Positions 15,738 to 27,117 of a DNA stretch of 64,000 bases are shown here, piece after piece. The stretch is from Gillisia mitskevichiae (GTDB lineage: Bacteria; Bacteroidota; Bacteroidia; Flavobacteriales; Flavobacteriaceae), in assembly GCF_003634585.1 (NCBI RefSeq), contig NZ_RBLG01000006.1, positions 21,743-85,742 of the forward strand, given 5' to 3'. The notes under the pieces are model-generated. The model was not told the origin of the DNA, did not search any database, and was given only the letters and a program-made list of their open reading frames with translations. Within the stretch, counting starts at the first letter, position 1; each line of letters begins with the position of its first letter. The position numbers and the translations under genes were made by a program.

Positions 15738-16517
15738 ATGAATAAAATTGATATTCGCACGGTAAATGTGGTGCAATATGTACAAGCCTTGCGGGAAGGT
15801 GGCTCACTACCTGCCATTGTAAAAGCAGATGATGATTTTCTCTATGTTATTAAATTTAGAGGTGCAGGCCAGGGTAAAAAAGCCTTGATAGCAGAGTTCA
15901 TAGGTGGAGAATTAGCACGCGCTATAGGTTTAAATGTTCCTGAGCTCGTCTTTATGGATCTTGACGATTCATTTAGTAAGACAGAACCAGACGAGGAAAT
16001 TCAAGATTTATTAAAATTTAGTGTTGGATTAAATCTTGGCTTACATTTCTTATCAGGTTCCATAACCTACGATCCATTAGTTAGTGAAGTAGATCCATTA
16101 ACTGCTTCAAAAGTAGTCTTATTGGATAGTATTATTAGCAACATAGATAGAACTACCAAAAACACCAATTTACTGCATTGGAATAAGGAGCTCTGGATAA
16201 TTGACAATGGAGCTAGTTTTTATTTCCACCATGATTGGAAAACTTGGGAAAACCATCTTACGAGAACTTTCCCTCTAATTAAAGACCATGTTCTTTTACA
16301 AAAAGCATCACAGTTAGAAGAGGCATCCAAAGAGATCTTGCAATACATTGGTGAAGATCGTATTAAAGAAATAATCTATAGTATCCCTGAGGATTGGCTT
16401 TTAAGTGAGTCTGATATTATGACTAGTAATGAAATGAGAGAAGCTTATATCCTGTTCTTAAAAACTAGGCTTTCAAAAATTGATATTTTAATTAAAGAAG
16501 CTAGAGATGCAAGATAG
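15738..16517 (+). CDS. HipA-like kinase
   Basis: A 259-residue protein related to the HipA/CtkA kinase fold. The ATP-site Lys lies in FLYVIKFRG (K39), the catalytic loop is SNIDRTTKNTN (D137, N142/N144) and the metal-binding DFG-like Asp is in IDNGASF (D156). It is shorter than classical HipA (about 440 residues), and no HipB-like repressor gene precedes it, so it is unlikely to be a standard HipBA toxin. It overlaps the next gene by 11 bases, a pairing with DUF3037 that I recall from other bacteria. The ATG at 15738 gives the better N-terminus; the frame is open to 15705. Confidence 0.75.
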   Translation: MNKIDIRTVNVVQYVQALREGGSLPAIVKADDDFLYVIKFRGAGQGKKALIAEFIGGELARAIGLNVPELVFMDLDDSFSKTEPDEEIQDLLKFSVGLNLGLHFLSGSITYDPLVSEVDPLTASKVVLLDSIISNIDRTTKNTNLLHWNKELWIIDNGASFYFHHDWKTWENHLTRTFPLIKDHVLLQKASQLEEASKEILQYIGEDRIKEIIYSIPEDWLLSESDIMTSNEMREAYILFLKTRLSKIDILIKEARDAR

Positions 16518-16890
16518 ATATACTTTTGAATACGCTATAATTAGGATCGTCCCCAAAGTAGAGCGAGAGGAGTTCTTTAACGTAGGTGTTATTTTATTTA
16601 GTAAACGAAAGAAATTTCTTGGCATTAAATATTATATAGATCCAGAAAAATTAGCAGCTTTCTCACCTGATGTTGAGTTAAAGGTTTTTGAAGATTATTT
16701 AAAGGCATGGGAACTTGTTTGTAAAGGCTCACCCGCAGGAGGAAAAATAGGTGCTATGGAATTATCAGATAGATTTAGATGGTTATCTGCGTGTAGAAGC
16801 ACGATCATTCAAAGCTCCAAAACACACCCTGGTTTAAGCGAGGATCCTCAAAAAACATTAGAGGATATCTTTAATAAACAGGTTCTTTAA
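16507..16890 (+). CDS. DUF3037 protein
   Basis: A 127-residue protein matching DUF3037: RYTFEYAIIRIVPKVEREEFFNVG (opening given in outline), then VILFSKRKKFLGIK and a C-terminal RFRWLSACRSTIIQSS block. No catalytic motif is evident. It overlaps the HipA-like kinase gene by 11 bases, so the two are co-translated. The likely explanation is a kinase with a dedicated partner or substrate. Confidence 0.8.
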   Translation: MQDRYTFEYAIIRIVPKVEREEFFNVGVILFSKRKKFLGIKYYIDPEKLAAFSPDVELKVFEDYLKAWELVCKGSPAGGKIGAMELSDRFRWLSACRSTIIQSSKTHPGLSEDPQKTLEDIFNKQVL

Positions 16891-16944
16891 GTAGAATTTT
16901 AATAAAAAGTAGGTTGAATTTACAACCTCTGAAAATTGAAAATT

Positions 16945-18789
16945 ATGAAAGACAATAAAATGCTGAACTATATTAAAGATGTATTAGAAAATATGCCAAC
17001 TGGTTGGTTAAATCTTACAACTCATAGGCTAGATATATATGATGAAAAATTAGCTAAAACTCAATTCTTAGATCAATTTGAAGAGTTGTTTGAGAACAAT
17101 AATTCTAAATCTTCTGCACTAAATGCACTACCCACAGCATACGATTATATTCGGTTGGGACATCCGCTATCTAGTGTGTTAGAATGGGTAATTGCTAATT
17201 TAAATGATCTTAAATCTGAAAATGTAATTAGTTTTTCATCAAAGACGATCCCTGTTTTAGCTGTACTAAGAAAAAATTTGTTGGAGAATAAAAATACTCA
17301 AATTACCTATACGGGCGAATTACCAAGTTTCTTTGATGCTGAAATAGTGAAAAGTGTTTATGCTTATAAATTCGAATTAAAGAAAGTAAATAACATTGAA
17401 GAGATTCCGGCATTTGACGGAAGTAGTATTTATATTTCCCAACAATCTGAAATTGGAGATTTAAATCTTCACCCTAATATTGACTTTTACCTAAGTCTGC
17501 ATGGAACTCTTGGAAGCGTTTTAGCAATAAATGGTGAAGCAAATGAAAATTACGTCTCAGACATCCAACATGTTAGAAGAAGAGAGACAATTGCAATGAC
17601 GCCAGCTAATTCTCTTACTGCTTTAAAGGCTATAACAGATAAATCCTCTTTTAAAAATGAAGAAAAAGATGTGGAGACCAACAAAGCCAATGTTTTAAAT
17701 TCAATTAAGGAGATCACTGGTACAACCTTAACACCTCTTGTTGCCTCTAGTGGACTTTCTATTCAATATGCCATTATGATGGGATTAATTCATGATGCAC
17801 TAGACAAACATCAAGGAAAAGCTATTAAATTTATTGTACCTCCAAATTGTTATGGAGGAACTAATGATCAAGCAAGACGTGTTGCTGCTTGTCTAGATAA
17901 TGTTGAAGTGGTGGATTTACTTGTAGATGGTGATAATGAAATGGTGCAAAGTATTGATACTATTTTAGATCAAATCGCTAAAGAAGATGCAGTATCTTAC
18001 ATTATTGCAGAAATCCCCACCAATCCCAGAGTGGAAGTTCCAGACCTTTTAAAATTAAAAGAAGTCTTAAGCCAAGAGCGTAAAACTGCAACTGGTGAAA
18101 TCGCTATAGACCCAGTCTTTATTTTAGACCAAACATTTTGCCCGAATTTTCACTTTCTAGGGGAAGGTAAAATACTTTCAAAAGTGAGAGCCATTTCTTA
18201 TGCTAGCGGATCTAAATTTCCAAGCGGTGGAAAATGTACTGCTGGATATGCGGTAGGAAATAATAAAACGGATGCTTTAATGGAAAAAATAGAAAAGCAT
18301 CTAGAACTTTGCGATAACGAGGCAACAGCTCTGCAATATGAAATCTTAGCCAAACAATTGCCTTCTATGAATCAAAGGATAATTGATGCTTATAAAAACA
18401 CTCGTGAATTTGTGAATTTCATCCATGAAACTTTACCAGCTGCTAAAATCAATTTTGTTTCAGAAGAACTAGCAGATCAAGGATTTACTCCATCTGTATT
18501 TTCATTAGATCTTCCTACCAAAGGTTCTACAAAAGAGGAAAAAGAAGCCTATAAAAGAGCCTTAAATCTTAAATTAATTAATTTAATGATTACAGAAATT
18601 CCAAATGAAAGTAAGTATTGTGTGAGTTATGGACAGTTAAATGGATGCTACTGGACAATTCCAGCAACATCTACTCAAGGAACAACAAAAGAAGGTGATA
18701 AGGATTATATTATTCGCGCCTCACTTTCTCCTAATCTGGATCTTGACTTACATAAAAAAGTCTTTTTGGATTTTGTTGAAAGTATTTAA
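16945..18789 (+). CDS. Large PLP-dependent enzyme (Cys/Met-metabolism type)
   Basis: A 614-residue fold-type I PLP enzyme. The N-terminal 230 residues are an extra region without a clear motif. The PLP domain starts near residue 235 and shows SGLSIQYAIMMGLIHDA, VPPNCYGGTNDQARR, AEIPTNPRVEVPD (the aspartate/asparagine strand), ILDQTFCPNF and the Schiff-base lysine in ASGSKFPSGGKCTAGY. The C-terminal domain is complete. Cystathionine synthase/lyase relatives are about 400 residues, so this belongs to a longer, less-studied branch. The substrate cannot be given. The start is the ATG at 16945. It follows DUF3037 at 54 bases and may share its transcript. Confidence 0.75.
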   Translation: MKDNKMLNYIKDVLENMPTGWLNLTTHRLDIYDEKLAKTQFLDQFEELFENNNSKSSALNALPTAYDYIRLGHPLSSVLEWVIANLNDLKSENVISFSSKTIPVLAVLRKNLLENKNTQITYTGELPSFFDAEIVKSVYAYKFELKKVNNIEEIPAFDGSSIYISQQSEIGDLNLHPNIDFYLSLHGTLGSVLAINGEANENYVSDIQHVRRRETIAMTPANSLTALKAITDKSSFKNEEKDVETNKANVLNSIKEITGTTLTPLVASSGLSIQYAIMMGLIHDALDKHQGKAIKFIVPPNCYGGTNDQARRVAACLDNVEVVDLLVDGDNEMVQSIDTILDQIAKEDAVSYIIAEIPTNPRVEVPDLLKLKEVLSQERKTATGEIAIDPVFILDQTFCPNFHFLGEGKILSKVRAISYASGSKFPSGGKCTAGYAVGNNKTDALMEKIEKHLELCDNEATALQYEILAKQLPSMNQRIIDAYKNTREFVNFIHETLPAAKINFVSEELADQGFTPSVFSLDLPTKGSTKEEKEAYKRALNLKLINLMITEIPNESKYCVSYGQLNGCYWTIPATSTQGTTKEGDKDYIIRASLSPNLDLDLHKKVFLDFVESI

Positions 18790-18860
18790 GTTCGTTGGGA
18801 GGTGATAATAGTCTCCAAATTTATTTGGTTTAATTAGATTTAAGAAGTTAATAGAAAATT

Positions 18861-19703
18861 ATGAAAAACTTAATCTTAAATAATGGAAATAAAATTCCAA
18901 TAGTTGGATTTGGAACCTACAAATCTACAGAACAAGAAGGAATAGAATCGGTTAAAACTGCTATTTCAAATGGCTATTCTCTAATAGATACTGCATCGAA
19001 ATATGGTAATGAAGAAGCTATTGGGAAAGGAATCAAAGAAAGCGGGGTATTAAGGGAAGATGTTTATGTAACTACGAAATTGTGGCGTGAGAATTTAGGA
19101 TATGAATCTACAAAAATAGAATTCGAAAAATCTTTAAAAAGACTTAACCTAGATTACCTTGATCTTTACTTAATACATTGGCCTGCTAATGCTAAAAATT
19201 ATGATAACTGGCAAAAAACCAATGCAGATACTTGGCGCGCAATGGAAGAATTACAAGCTGCAGGCAAAATAAAATCTATTGGGGTAAGTAATTTTTTTCA
19301 AGAGCATTTAGAGGCTTTATTTCTAACTGCCAATGTAATTCCAGCAATTAATCAAATAGAATTTCATCCAGGTTATTGGCAACAAGAATTAGTTGAATTC
19401 TGTAAAAAACAAAAAATTGCAGTTGAATCATGGTCTCCCTTGGCAAGAGGAAAAGTATTCGAAAATGAAGTATTAAAAGAAATCGCCAACAAGCACAACA
19501 AATCTGTTTCACAAATTTGTTTACGATGGATCATTCAACACGATGTAATTGTAATTCCCAAATCTACCTCTCCTAAGAGAATTGCAGAGAATATAGATCT
19601 TTTTAATTTTGAATTGAATTCATTAGAAATGGATCTAATCAACAAACTTCCAGAGATGGGTTTTAGTGGAGAATTGCCTAACAACTGGCCAGATAGGGTT
19701 TAA
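18861..19703 (+). CDS. Aldo/keto reductase
   Basis: A 280-residue (beta/alpha)8 reductase. The catalytic tetrad is visible: D43 and Y48 in LIDTASKYGNEEA, K73 in VTTKLW, and the His in DLYLIHWPAN. IGVSNF, the substrate-binding INQIEFHP and the NADPH site IPKSTSPKRI follow. It reduces small aldehydes and ketones with NADPH. It is 71 bases after the PLP enzyme gene, in the same direction. Confidence 0.9.
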   Translation: MKNLILNNGNKIPIVGFGTYKSTEQEGIESVKTAISNGYSLIDTASKYGNEEAIGKGIKESGVLREDVYVTTKLWRENLGYESTKIEFEKSLKRLNLDYLDLYLIHWPANAKNYDNWQKTNADTWRAMEELQAAGKIKSIGVSNFFQEHLEALFLTANVIPAINQIEFHPGYWQQELVEFCKKQKIAVESWSPLARGKVFENEVLKEIANKHNKSVSQICLRWIIQHDVIVIPKSTSPKRIAENIDLFNFELNSLEMDLINKLPEMGFSGELPNNWPDRV

Positions 19704-19708
19704 GAATA

Positions 19709-19832
19709 TTGGTTTGCAACCCAAAAAAACATAATAGATTAAAAAGTGATATTTTAGACTATAATTAACATACAACCAAATCACAAAGCTAGCATCCCTA
19801 CTCTACTTTGAATGTTTTTATAATGGACTTTT
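19709..19832 (+). repeat. Solitary degraded attC-like repeat M
   Basis: Contains AAAAAGTGATATTTTAGACT at 19741-19760 and AGCATCCCTACTCTACTTTG at 19791-19810. The palindromic ends are lost. It lies just upstream of the rightward Kelch-protein gene. Confidence 0.55.
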
Positions 19833-19859
19833 AACCTCTAGAGTATGGATATTTTTAAT

Positions 19860-21227
19860 ATGAAGAAGAAACTTTTAATTATTATAGTTTTAGGAGTGTT
19901 TTTTATTTCCACACCATTCTATGCTCAGATATTAAAAGGTAAAATCTTAGATAGCGAAACTCAATTCCCAATAGAAAATGTAAATATTTATAATAAAACT
20001 ACAGGATTCGGAACCACCTCAAATTCTTTGGGAGAGTTTTATTTGAATAAAGTAAAGGATGATACAGACAGCTTAATTTTTAGTTACATTGGGTATCATA
20101 CTGAAACTAAAACGATAGCTGAGTTTAAGCGGGAATCCAATTTAATTTTACTTCAGAAAAAAATAGATGGGCTAGATCTAGTAGATGTGAGCATTAAAAC
20201 ACTCAATGATAAAATAAATTTTCAGAAACTTGAAAATATCCCTAAAGCATTATATGCCTTCTCTGCGAATATTATCGATGGCGAACTTTTTTTAGTTGCA
20301 GGTAATGAATCTGAGGAAACAAAACAAGCCTTAAAGCTTTTGGATAGGTATTCTGATATGGCCTTAAATGATTTTTTAAAGGCTTTAGCAAGAAGACCTA
20401 ACAAAGATTGGGCGAAATACAATTCTGAAATATATAGCTATAATTTCCTCGATAAAAAATGGGGGAAAATTAAAAGCTCAATAAAACCTAGAGCTTACCA
20501 TAATTCCGAAGTTCTAAATGATAAAATTTATATCTATGGGGGAAAAACGCTTTCTACAAATCACTGGAAAGAATATTTACCTAATCAAGTTGAAATATAT
20601 GATGTTAAAAGGGATACTTTACTACTTGACGAAACTAACCCACATTTAGCAATTAACTTTGCCAGTTTTACTTACGACTCTCTAATATTCTTAATGGGTG
20701 GTTCAATTAAAGAATTTGAAAACACAAAAAGAAAACATTATACAAATAAGGTTCACGTTTTCAATTCTAATACAGGATATTGGAAAGAATTAGGCTCTAT
20801 GCCAGAGGCTAAAGAAACTTCAGGAGTGCTAGTAAATGATGTTTTCTATTTTATTGGTGGTTACAAAGGGGAACCAATTAAATCTATTGAAACTTATAAT
20901 CTGAGAAATGGTAAATGGAAGAGGATCGGAGAATTGTTCGATCCTATGTCTAGACCTGCAATTGCTTCAAAAGATGAACGTATATATATTTATGACAACA
21001 AAAGAATTCTAGCATTCAATACATTAACTAGATCTTTAAGAGAGTTTAAAATAGATATTGATATTTATGAGCCTAAAATGGTGGTCTATGGCAGTGATCT
21101 TTACATATTAGGAGGATTTAATAAATTTGAATTCAAACTTAAACCCTCAAATGGATTTTATAAAATTCCGATTGAAAATTTTAAAAACACAAAAATAGAA
21201 AAGCAGAGAACATTTGATAGTTTATAA
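19860..21227 (+). CDS. Secreted Kelch protein with carboxypeptidase-regulatory-like domain
   Basis: A 455-residue protein with a signal peptide (cut after FYAQ), then a CarboxypepD_reg-like domain (about residues 25-105: GKILDSETQFPIENVNIYN, then SFIGYHTETK-like sequence). The rest carries Kelch repeats, seen as YIYGGK, FLMGGS, FIGGYKG and YILGGFN spaced about 50-90 residues, each preceded by hydrophobic strands and followed by a W-containing strand. It is probably a periplasmic or surface beta-propeller of unknown binding partner. The frame also starts at 19845. It stands alone. Confidence 0.75.
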   Translation: MKKKLLIIIVLGVFFISTPFYAQILKGKILDSETQFPIENVNIYNKTTGFGTTSNSLGEFYLNKVKDDTDSLIFSYIGYHTETKTIAEFKRESNLILLQKKIDGLDLVDVSIKTLNDKINFQKLENIPKALYAFSANIIDGELFLVAGNESEETKQALKLLDRYSDMALNDFLKALARRPNKDWAKYNSEIYSYNFLDKKWGKIKSSIKPRAYHNSEVLNDKIYIYGGKTLSTNHWKEYLPNQVEIYDVKRDTLLLDETNPHLAINFASFTYDSLIFLMGGSIKEFENTKRKHYTNKVHVFNSNTGYWKELGSMPEAKETSGVLVNDVFYFIGGYKGEPIKSIETYNLRNGKWKRIGELFDPMSRPAIASKDERIYIYDNKRILAFNTLTRSLREFKIDIDIYEPKMVVYGSDLYILGGFNKFEFKLKPSNGFYKIPIENFKNTKIEKQRTFDSL

Positions 21228-21399
21228 ATATGAGCAAAAGTCTTACTTATATTTTCTGGTAAAGAATGCTGCATATATAGAAATGAATCATTTAAAATTA
21301 TGGATTTAACGCTGTTAAGAAATAACTATTCAGAAGAGAGAATTCTTAAATAACTCTTTAAATTGGTATTTATAAAACAGTCCATTACTTTCTCAAACA

Positions 21400-21433
21400 A
21401 AAAAGGTGATCTATTTAAAGACCACCTTTTAAT
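21400..21433 (-). terminator. Terminator of katG
   Basis: On the minus strand AAAAGGTG pairs with CACCTTTT around an AT-rich loop and is followed by a T-run. It lies 31 bases after the katG stop. Confidence 0.75.
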
Positions 21434-21463
21434 TTAATAATTCTAAACCTTCGACCTAGAAGT

Positions 21464-23725
<2,262 letters not shown>

Positions 23726-23814
23726 TTATTCGTTTCTAAAGTTCTAATTTACAAAATTCAACTCTATAATTTTTATCTATAATTTTTATATTATCATAAA
23801 TAAAATATATGGTA

Positions 23815-23935
23815 AGTTATAATATTCAAGCTTAGAGCAATTCGGTGAAAAGTGATATTTTAGACAACTAGTAATAAATTACCAGATCAACCAGTAAATT
23901 AAGTGTTTGAATGCTAGCTAAAATTAACTCAGATT
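23815..23935 (+). repeat. Solitary degraded attC-like repeat N
   Basis: Contains GAAAAGTGATATTTTAGACA at 23847-23866 and, before it, GAGCAATTCGGT. The right half is nearly unrecognisable. It lies upstream of the rightward SGNH hydrolase gene. Confidence 0.5.
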
Positions 23936-23953
23936 TAGATCAAAATTTTAAAT

Positions 23954-24583
23954 ATGAATAAATTCATAATACTGTTCTTCACCTTAATAACTATTCATTT
24001 TAGTTCAGAAAATAAACAGAAGATTGATGCTAATACTTCAAAAAAAGAGTTCAATATTTTATTCGTTGGGAACAGTCTCACTTATACGAATGATCTTCCA
24101 GCTCTTGTAAAGAAAACCGCTAAGCTTAAAGGAATAGAAGTAGAAACCACTATGATCGCATTTCCTAACTACGCTATAACAGATCATTGGAGTGATGGAA
24201 AAGTCCAAAAATTGATTAAAAGCAAAAAATATGATTTTGTAATTATTCAACAAGGTCCTTCTTCTCAAAATAATGGAAGGAAAATGCTTATTGACTATGG
24301 TAAAAAGTATAGCCGTCTATCTAAATTAAACAAGACTAAACTTTGCTATTTCATGGTGTGGCCATCTATAGATAACTACCATACTTTTGATGGGGTTATA
24401 AATAATTATAAGGATGCAGCATCTATAAATAATTCAATTTTACTTCCGGTGGGTGAAATTTGGAAAGCGTATATTGAAAGCACTAATAATTTTGAATATT
24501 ATAGTTCAGATGGCTTCCATCCTTCATTATCGGGTAGTCAAGCTGCAGCAACAGTTATTGTTGAATCATTATTTGGCAAATAA
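23954..24583 (+). CDS. SGNH/GDSL-type hydrolase, secreted
   Basis: A 209-residue protein with a signal peptide (about residues 1-17) and the SGNH hydrolase blocks: FVGNSLTYTNDL with nucleophile S41 (block I), QQGPSSQ (block III-like) and SSDGFHPS with D186 and H189 (block V). Members hydrolyse esters, often acetyl groups on carbohydrates. The substrate is unknown. It is a single gene after repeat N and convergent with the TetR gene. Confidence 0.8.
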   Translation: MNKFIILFFTLITIHFSSENKQKIDANTSKKEFNILFVGNSLTYTNDLPALVKKTAKLKGIEVETTMIAFPNYAITDHWSDGKVQKLIKSKKYDFVIIQQGPSSQNNGRKMLIDYGKKYSRLSKLNKTKLCYFMVWPSIDNYHTFDGVINNYKDAASINNSILLPVGEIWKAYIESTNNFEYYSSDGFHPSLSGSQAAATVIVESLFGK

Positions 24584-24653
24584 TTACAAGAATATAATAA
24601 GCCTAATCAATTTTTTAATTATTATAATCTGTTATTAATTGAATCGATTCGGA

Positions 24654-25328
24654 TTAAGACAATAGTTTATCGGCAAAATAATTCAGCATTGTTTCTACCT
24701 CATCCACATTATTCCCGTTAACCGAAATGTCTGTTAATCTAGGAAGATGCTTTGCGAAATATATATGATTGTTAGACATCTCAAAAAGATTAGTGGCTAA
24801 CGCATAGGGATATTTAAATTGTGGATTGATCTCCGATATAACATTAGATACCGTTGTTGCTAAATTTTTATAGCTTTTAAAAAAACCTTTAGAATTTTCT
24901 TTATCTACATCTTTGGTAAGGTATGCTTTAACCCCTTCAGAAATAACAATATTATGGAGTTTGCTTTCATTTACATACTCTACGCCTGGATTATCCTTTG
25001 AAGCAAAGACAAAAGAATGTATTATGGTCTTAAGTTTAACTTTCGCATCACTTACATTCATGGTATTTATCTGTATAAGATAGCTTACCCATTCCCAATA
25101 CCAGTTCACTAAGAATATCAATAATAAATGTTTGTTTTCAAAATAACGGTAGATAGAAGCTTCAGTAGAACCAATTCTTTCTGCTAGCTTTTTAAAGGTG
25201 AAAGACTCAAAACCACATTCATCTATTAATAGAATGCTATGCTGAATAATATTTTTTCCAAGTTTTGAATCTTGTGGATTCTTAAGATATAAACCCTCAT
25301 TTAAAGAAAATCTTATTTGTATGCTCAT
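24654..25328 (-). CDS. TetR/AcrR-family regulator
   Basis: A 224-residue regulator. The N-terminal HTH is visible as LLIDECGFESFTFKKLAERIG and STEASIYRYFENKHLLL (about residues 32-70); the C-terminal ligand domain is unremarkable. It is divergent from the SulP transporter operon, and a perfect inverted repeat lies between the two promoters, so it probably controls itself and the bicarbonate operon. The ligand is unknown. Confidence 0.88.
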   Translation of the reverse strand: MSIQIRFSLNEGLYLKNPQDSKLGKNIIQHSILLIDECGFESFTFKKLAERIGSTEASIYRYFENKHLLLIFLVNWYWEWVSYLIQINTMNVSDAKVKLKTIIHSFVFASKDNPGVEYVNESKLHNIVISEGVKAYLTKDVDKENSKGFFKSYKNLATTVSNVISEINPQFKYPYALATNLFEMSNNHIYFAKHLPRLTDISVNGNNVDEVETMLNYFADKLLS

Positions 25329-25393
25329 AGTTCTATGAATGTAAAACCAATTTAGATATTAAACTAATTCATGTTAAGCTGTGATTAAAAATT

Positions 25394-25401
25394 CAAAGGT
25401 A
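25394..25401 (-). promoter_or_regulatory. Promoter -7 box of the TetR gene
   Basis: TACCTTTG on the minus strand fits the Bacteroidota consensus TAnnTTTG and lies 66 bases before the TetR start codon. Confidence 0.5.
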
Positions 25402-25421
25402 CAAAAGGATAACAATTTTTT

Positions 25422-25440
25422 ATGATAGCTTTACTATCAT
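25422..25440. promoter_or_regulatory. Candidate TetR operator
   Basis: A perfect inverted repeat, ATGATAG-N5-CTATCAT, between the divergent TetR and SulP promoters, 16 bases upstream of the SulP -7 box and 21 upstream of the TetR one. Confidence 0.65.
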
Positions 25441-25455
25441 TTTAAAAAGTATTAT

Positions 25456-25463
25456 TATATTTG
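25456..25463 (+). promoter_or_regulatory. Promoter -7 box of the SulP operon
   Basis: TATATTTG matches the Bacteroidota TAnnTTTG box, 37 bases before the SulP start codon. Confidence 0.6.
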
Positions 25464-25499
25464 TGCCTGAAATTTGAATAATTACATAATATTAAGACT

Positions 25500-27092
25500 A
25501 TGAATAATAATATTTTTTCACATTTAAAGAATGACATCCCATCCAGTATCGTGGTGTTTTTTGTAGCACTTCCTCTATGTTTAGGAATTGCTCTTGCCAG
25601 TGGAGCTCCACTCTTTTCTGGTTTGATAGCGGGAATAGTTGGAGGTATTGTTGTTGGTGCATTAAGCGGATCTAAAATTGGAGTAAGTGGTCCTGCTGCT
25701 GGATTAGCTGCCATTGTATTAACAGCAATAGGAACTTTAGGCGGATTCGAAAATTTTCTGCTAGCCGTGGTATTAGGTGGGGTTATTCAACTGCTTTTTG
25801 GAGTTCTAAAAGCTGGAATTATTGGATATTATTTTCCTTCCTCTGTAATTAAAGGGATGCTTACAGGAATTGGAATTATAATCATTTTAAAACAAATTCC
25901 ACATTTTTTTGGTTACGATGCAGATCCGCAAGGGGATTTTGCTTTTATTCAAATTGATGGGGAAAACACCTTTTCTGAACTATTTAAAATGGTGAATTAT
26001 ATTAAACCTGGTTCTGCCTTAATAGGTATTATAGGTTTATTTATTCTACTTTTATGGGATAAGGTATTGTCTAAAAAGTCTAAAGTTTTCCAAGTGATCC
26101 AAGGACCTTTAGTAGCAGTAGCTGCAGGTATTATCTTTTACTTAGTTACAAAATCTAACGATGCATTTGCTATTTCTCAATCTCATTTAGTTAGTGTGCC
26201 TGTACCAGAAGATCTTTCCTCATTTATAGGTCAATTTAGTTTTCCGAACTTTGGAGCAATTGGAAATCCAGAAATATGGGTTGTTGCATTCACTATTGCT
26301 TTAGTTGCAAGTTTAGAAACATTATTATGTGTAGAAGCAACAGATAAGTTAGATCCGCATAAAAATGTAACTCCAACCAATAGAGAATTACTAGCTCAAG
26401 GAACTGGTAACATTTTATCTGGAATGATTGGTGGTTTACCAATTACTCAAGTAATCGTTAGAAGTTCAGCTAACATTCAGTCTGGAGGTAGAACTAAATT
26501 ATCTGCGATCCTTCACGGTTTCCTTTTGTTACTATCTGTTATGGTAATTCCTAACCTATTAAATATGATCCCGCTTTCTGTATTAGCTGCTATCTTATTG
26601 ATCGTAGGTTATAAATTAGCAAAGCCTGCATTATTTAAAACCATGTACAATCTAGGCTGGAAACAATCCATACCATTTACAGTTACTGTTTTAGGAATTG
26701 TATTTATTGATCTTCTTTACGGAATTGGATTAGGATTAGCTGTAGGAATTGTGGTGATATTAATAAAGAGCTACCAAAATTCACACTTCTTACACAAAGA
26801 AGGGGAAGGTGAAGCTAACGGAATAGTTAAAATGACTTTAGCTGAAGAAGTTACCTTTTTCAATAAAGGAGCCATTTTAAAAGAACTGGAAAATTTGCCT
26901 GAAAATTCCAAATTAGAATTAGATGTTAGAAAAACCAGATATTTGGATAATGATATAATAGAAATTTTAGAAGACTTTGCTTTCAAGGCAAAAGAACGAA
27001 ACATAGATATAAAATTGATTTCTGAACGTGGCATTGTAGAAAACCCTCCTAGCTATATTCAATTCTTTAAACTCAGACCCAAATCAGCATAA
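25500..27092 (+). CDS. SulP-family anion (probably bicarbonate) transporter
   Basis: A 530-residue SulP (SLC26-type) transporter. It has the N-terminal conserved block IPSSIVVFFVALPLCLGIALA (in outline), the GAPLFSGLIAGIVGG and SGPAAGL signatures, about 12-14 membrane helices, and a short C-terminal STAS-like region (about 455-525, with LELDVRKTRYLDNDIIEIL). It is followed by carbonic anhydrase at 26 bases. That pairing indicates bicarbonate as the substrate, although sulfate cannot be excluded from sequence. It is preceded by a TAnnTTTG promoter and a TetR operator candidate. Confidence 0.88.
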   Translation: MNNNIFSHLKNDIPSSIVVFFVALPLCLGIALASGAPLFSGLIAGIVGGIVVGALSGSKIGVSGPAAGLAAIVLTAIGTLGGFENFLLAVVLGGVIQLLFGVLKAGIIGYYFPSSVIKGMLTGIGIIIILKQIPHFFGYDADPQGDFAFIQIDGENTFSELFKMVNYIKPGSALIGIIGLFILLLWDKVLSKKSKVFQVIQGPLVAVAAGIIFYLVTKSNDAFAISQSHLVSVPVPEDLSSFIGQFSFPNFGAIGNPEIWVVAFTIALVASLETLLCVEATDKLDPHKNVTPTNRELLAQGTGNILSGMIGGLPITQVIVRSSANIQSGGRTKLSAILHGFLLLLSVMVIPNLLNMIPLSVLAAILLIVGYKLAKPALFKTMYNLGWKQSIPFTVTVLGIVFIDLLYGIGLGLAVGIVVILIKSYQNSHFLHKEGEGEANGIVKMTLAEEVTFFNKGAILKELENLPENSKLELDVRKTRYLDNDIIEILEDFAFKAKERNIDIKLISERGIVENPPSYIQFFKLRPKSA

Positions 27093-27117
27093 AATAAATA
27101 ATATAAAAAGATAAATT

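Noticed and set aside
15738..16517. Classical HipBA toxin-antitoxin system
   Set aside because: No HipB-like HTH gene upstream and the kinase is far shorter than HipA; the partner is DUF3037.
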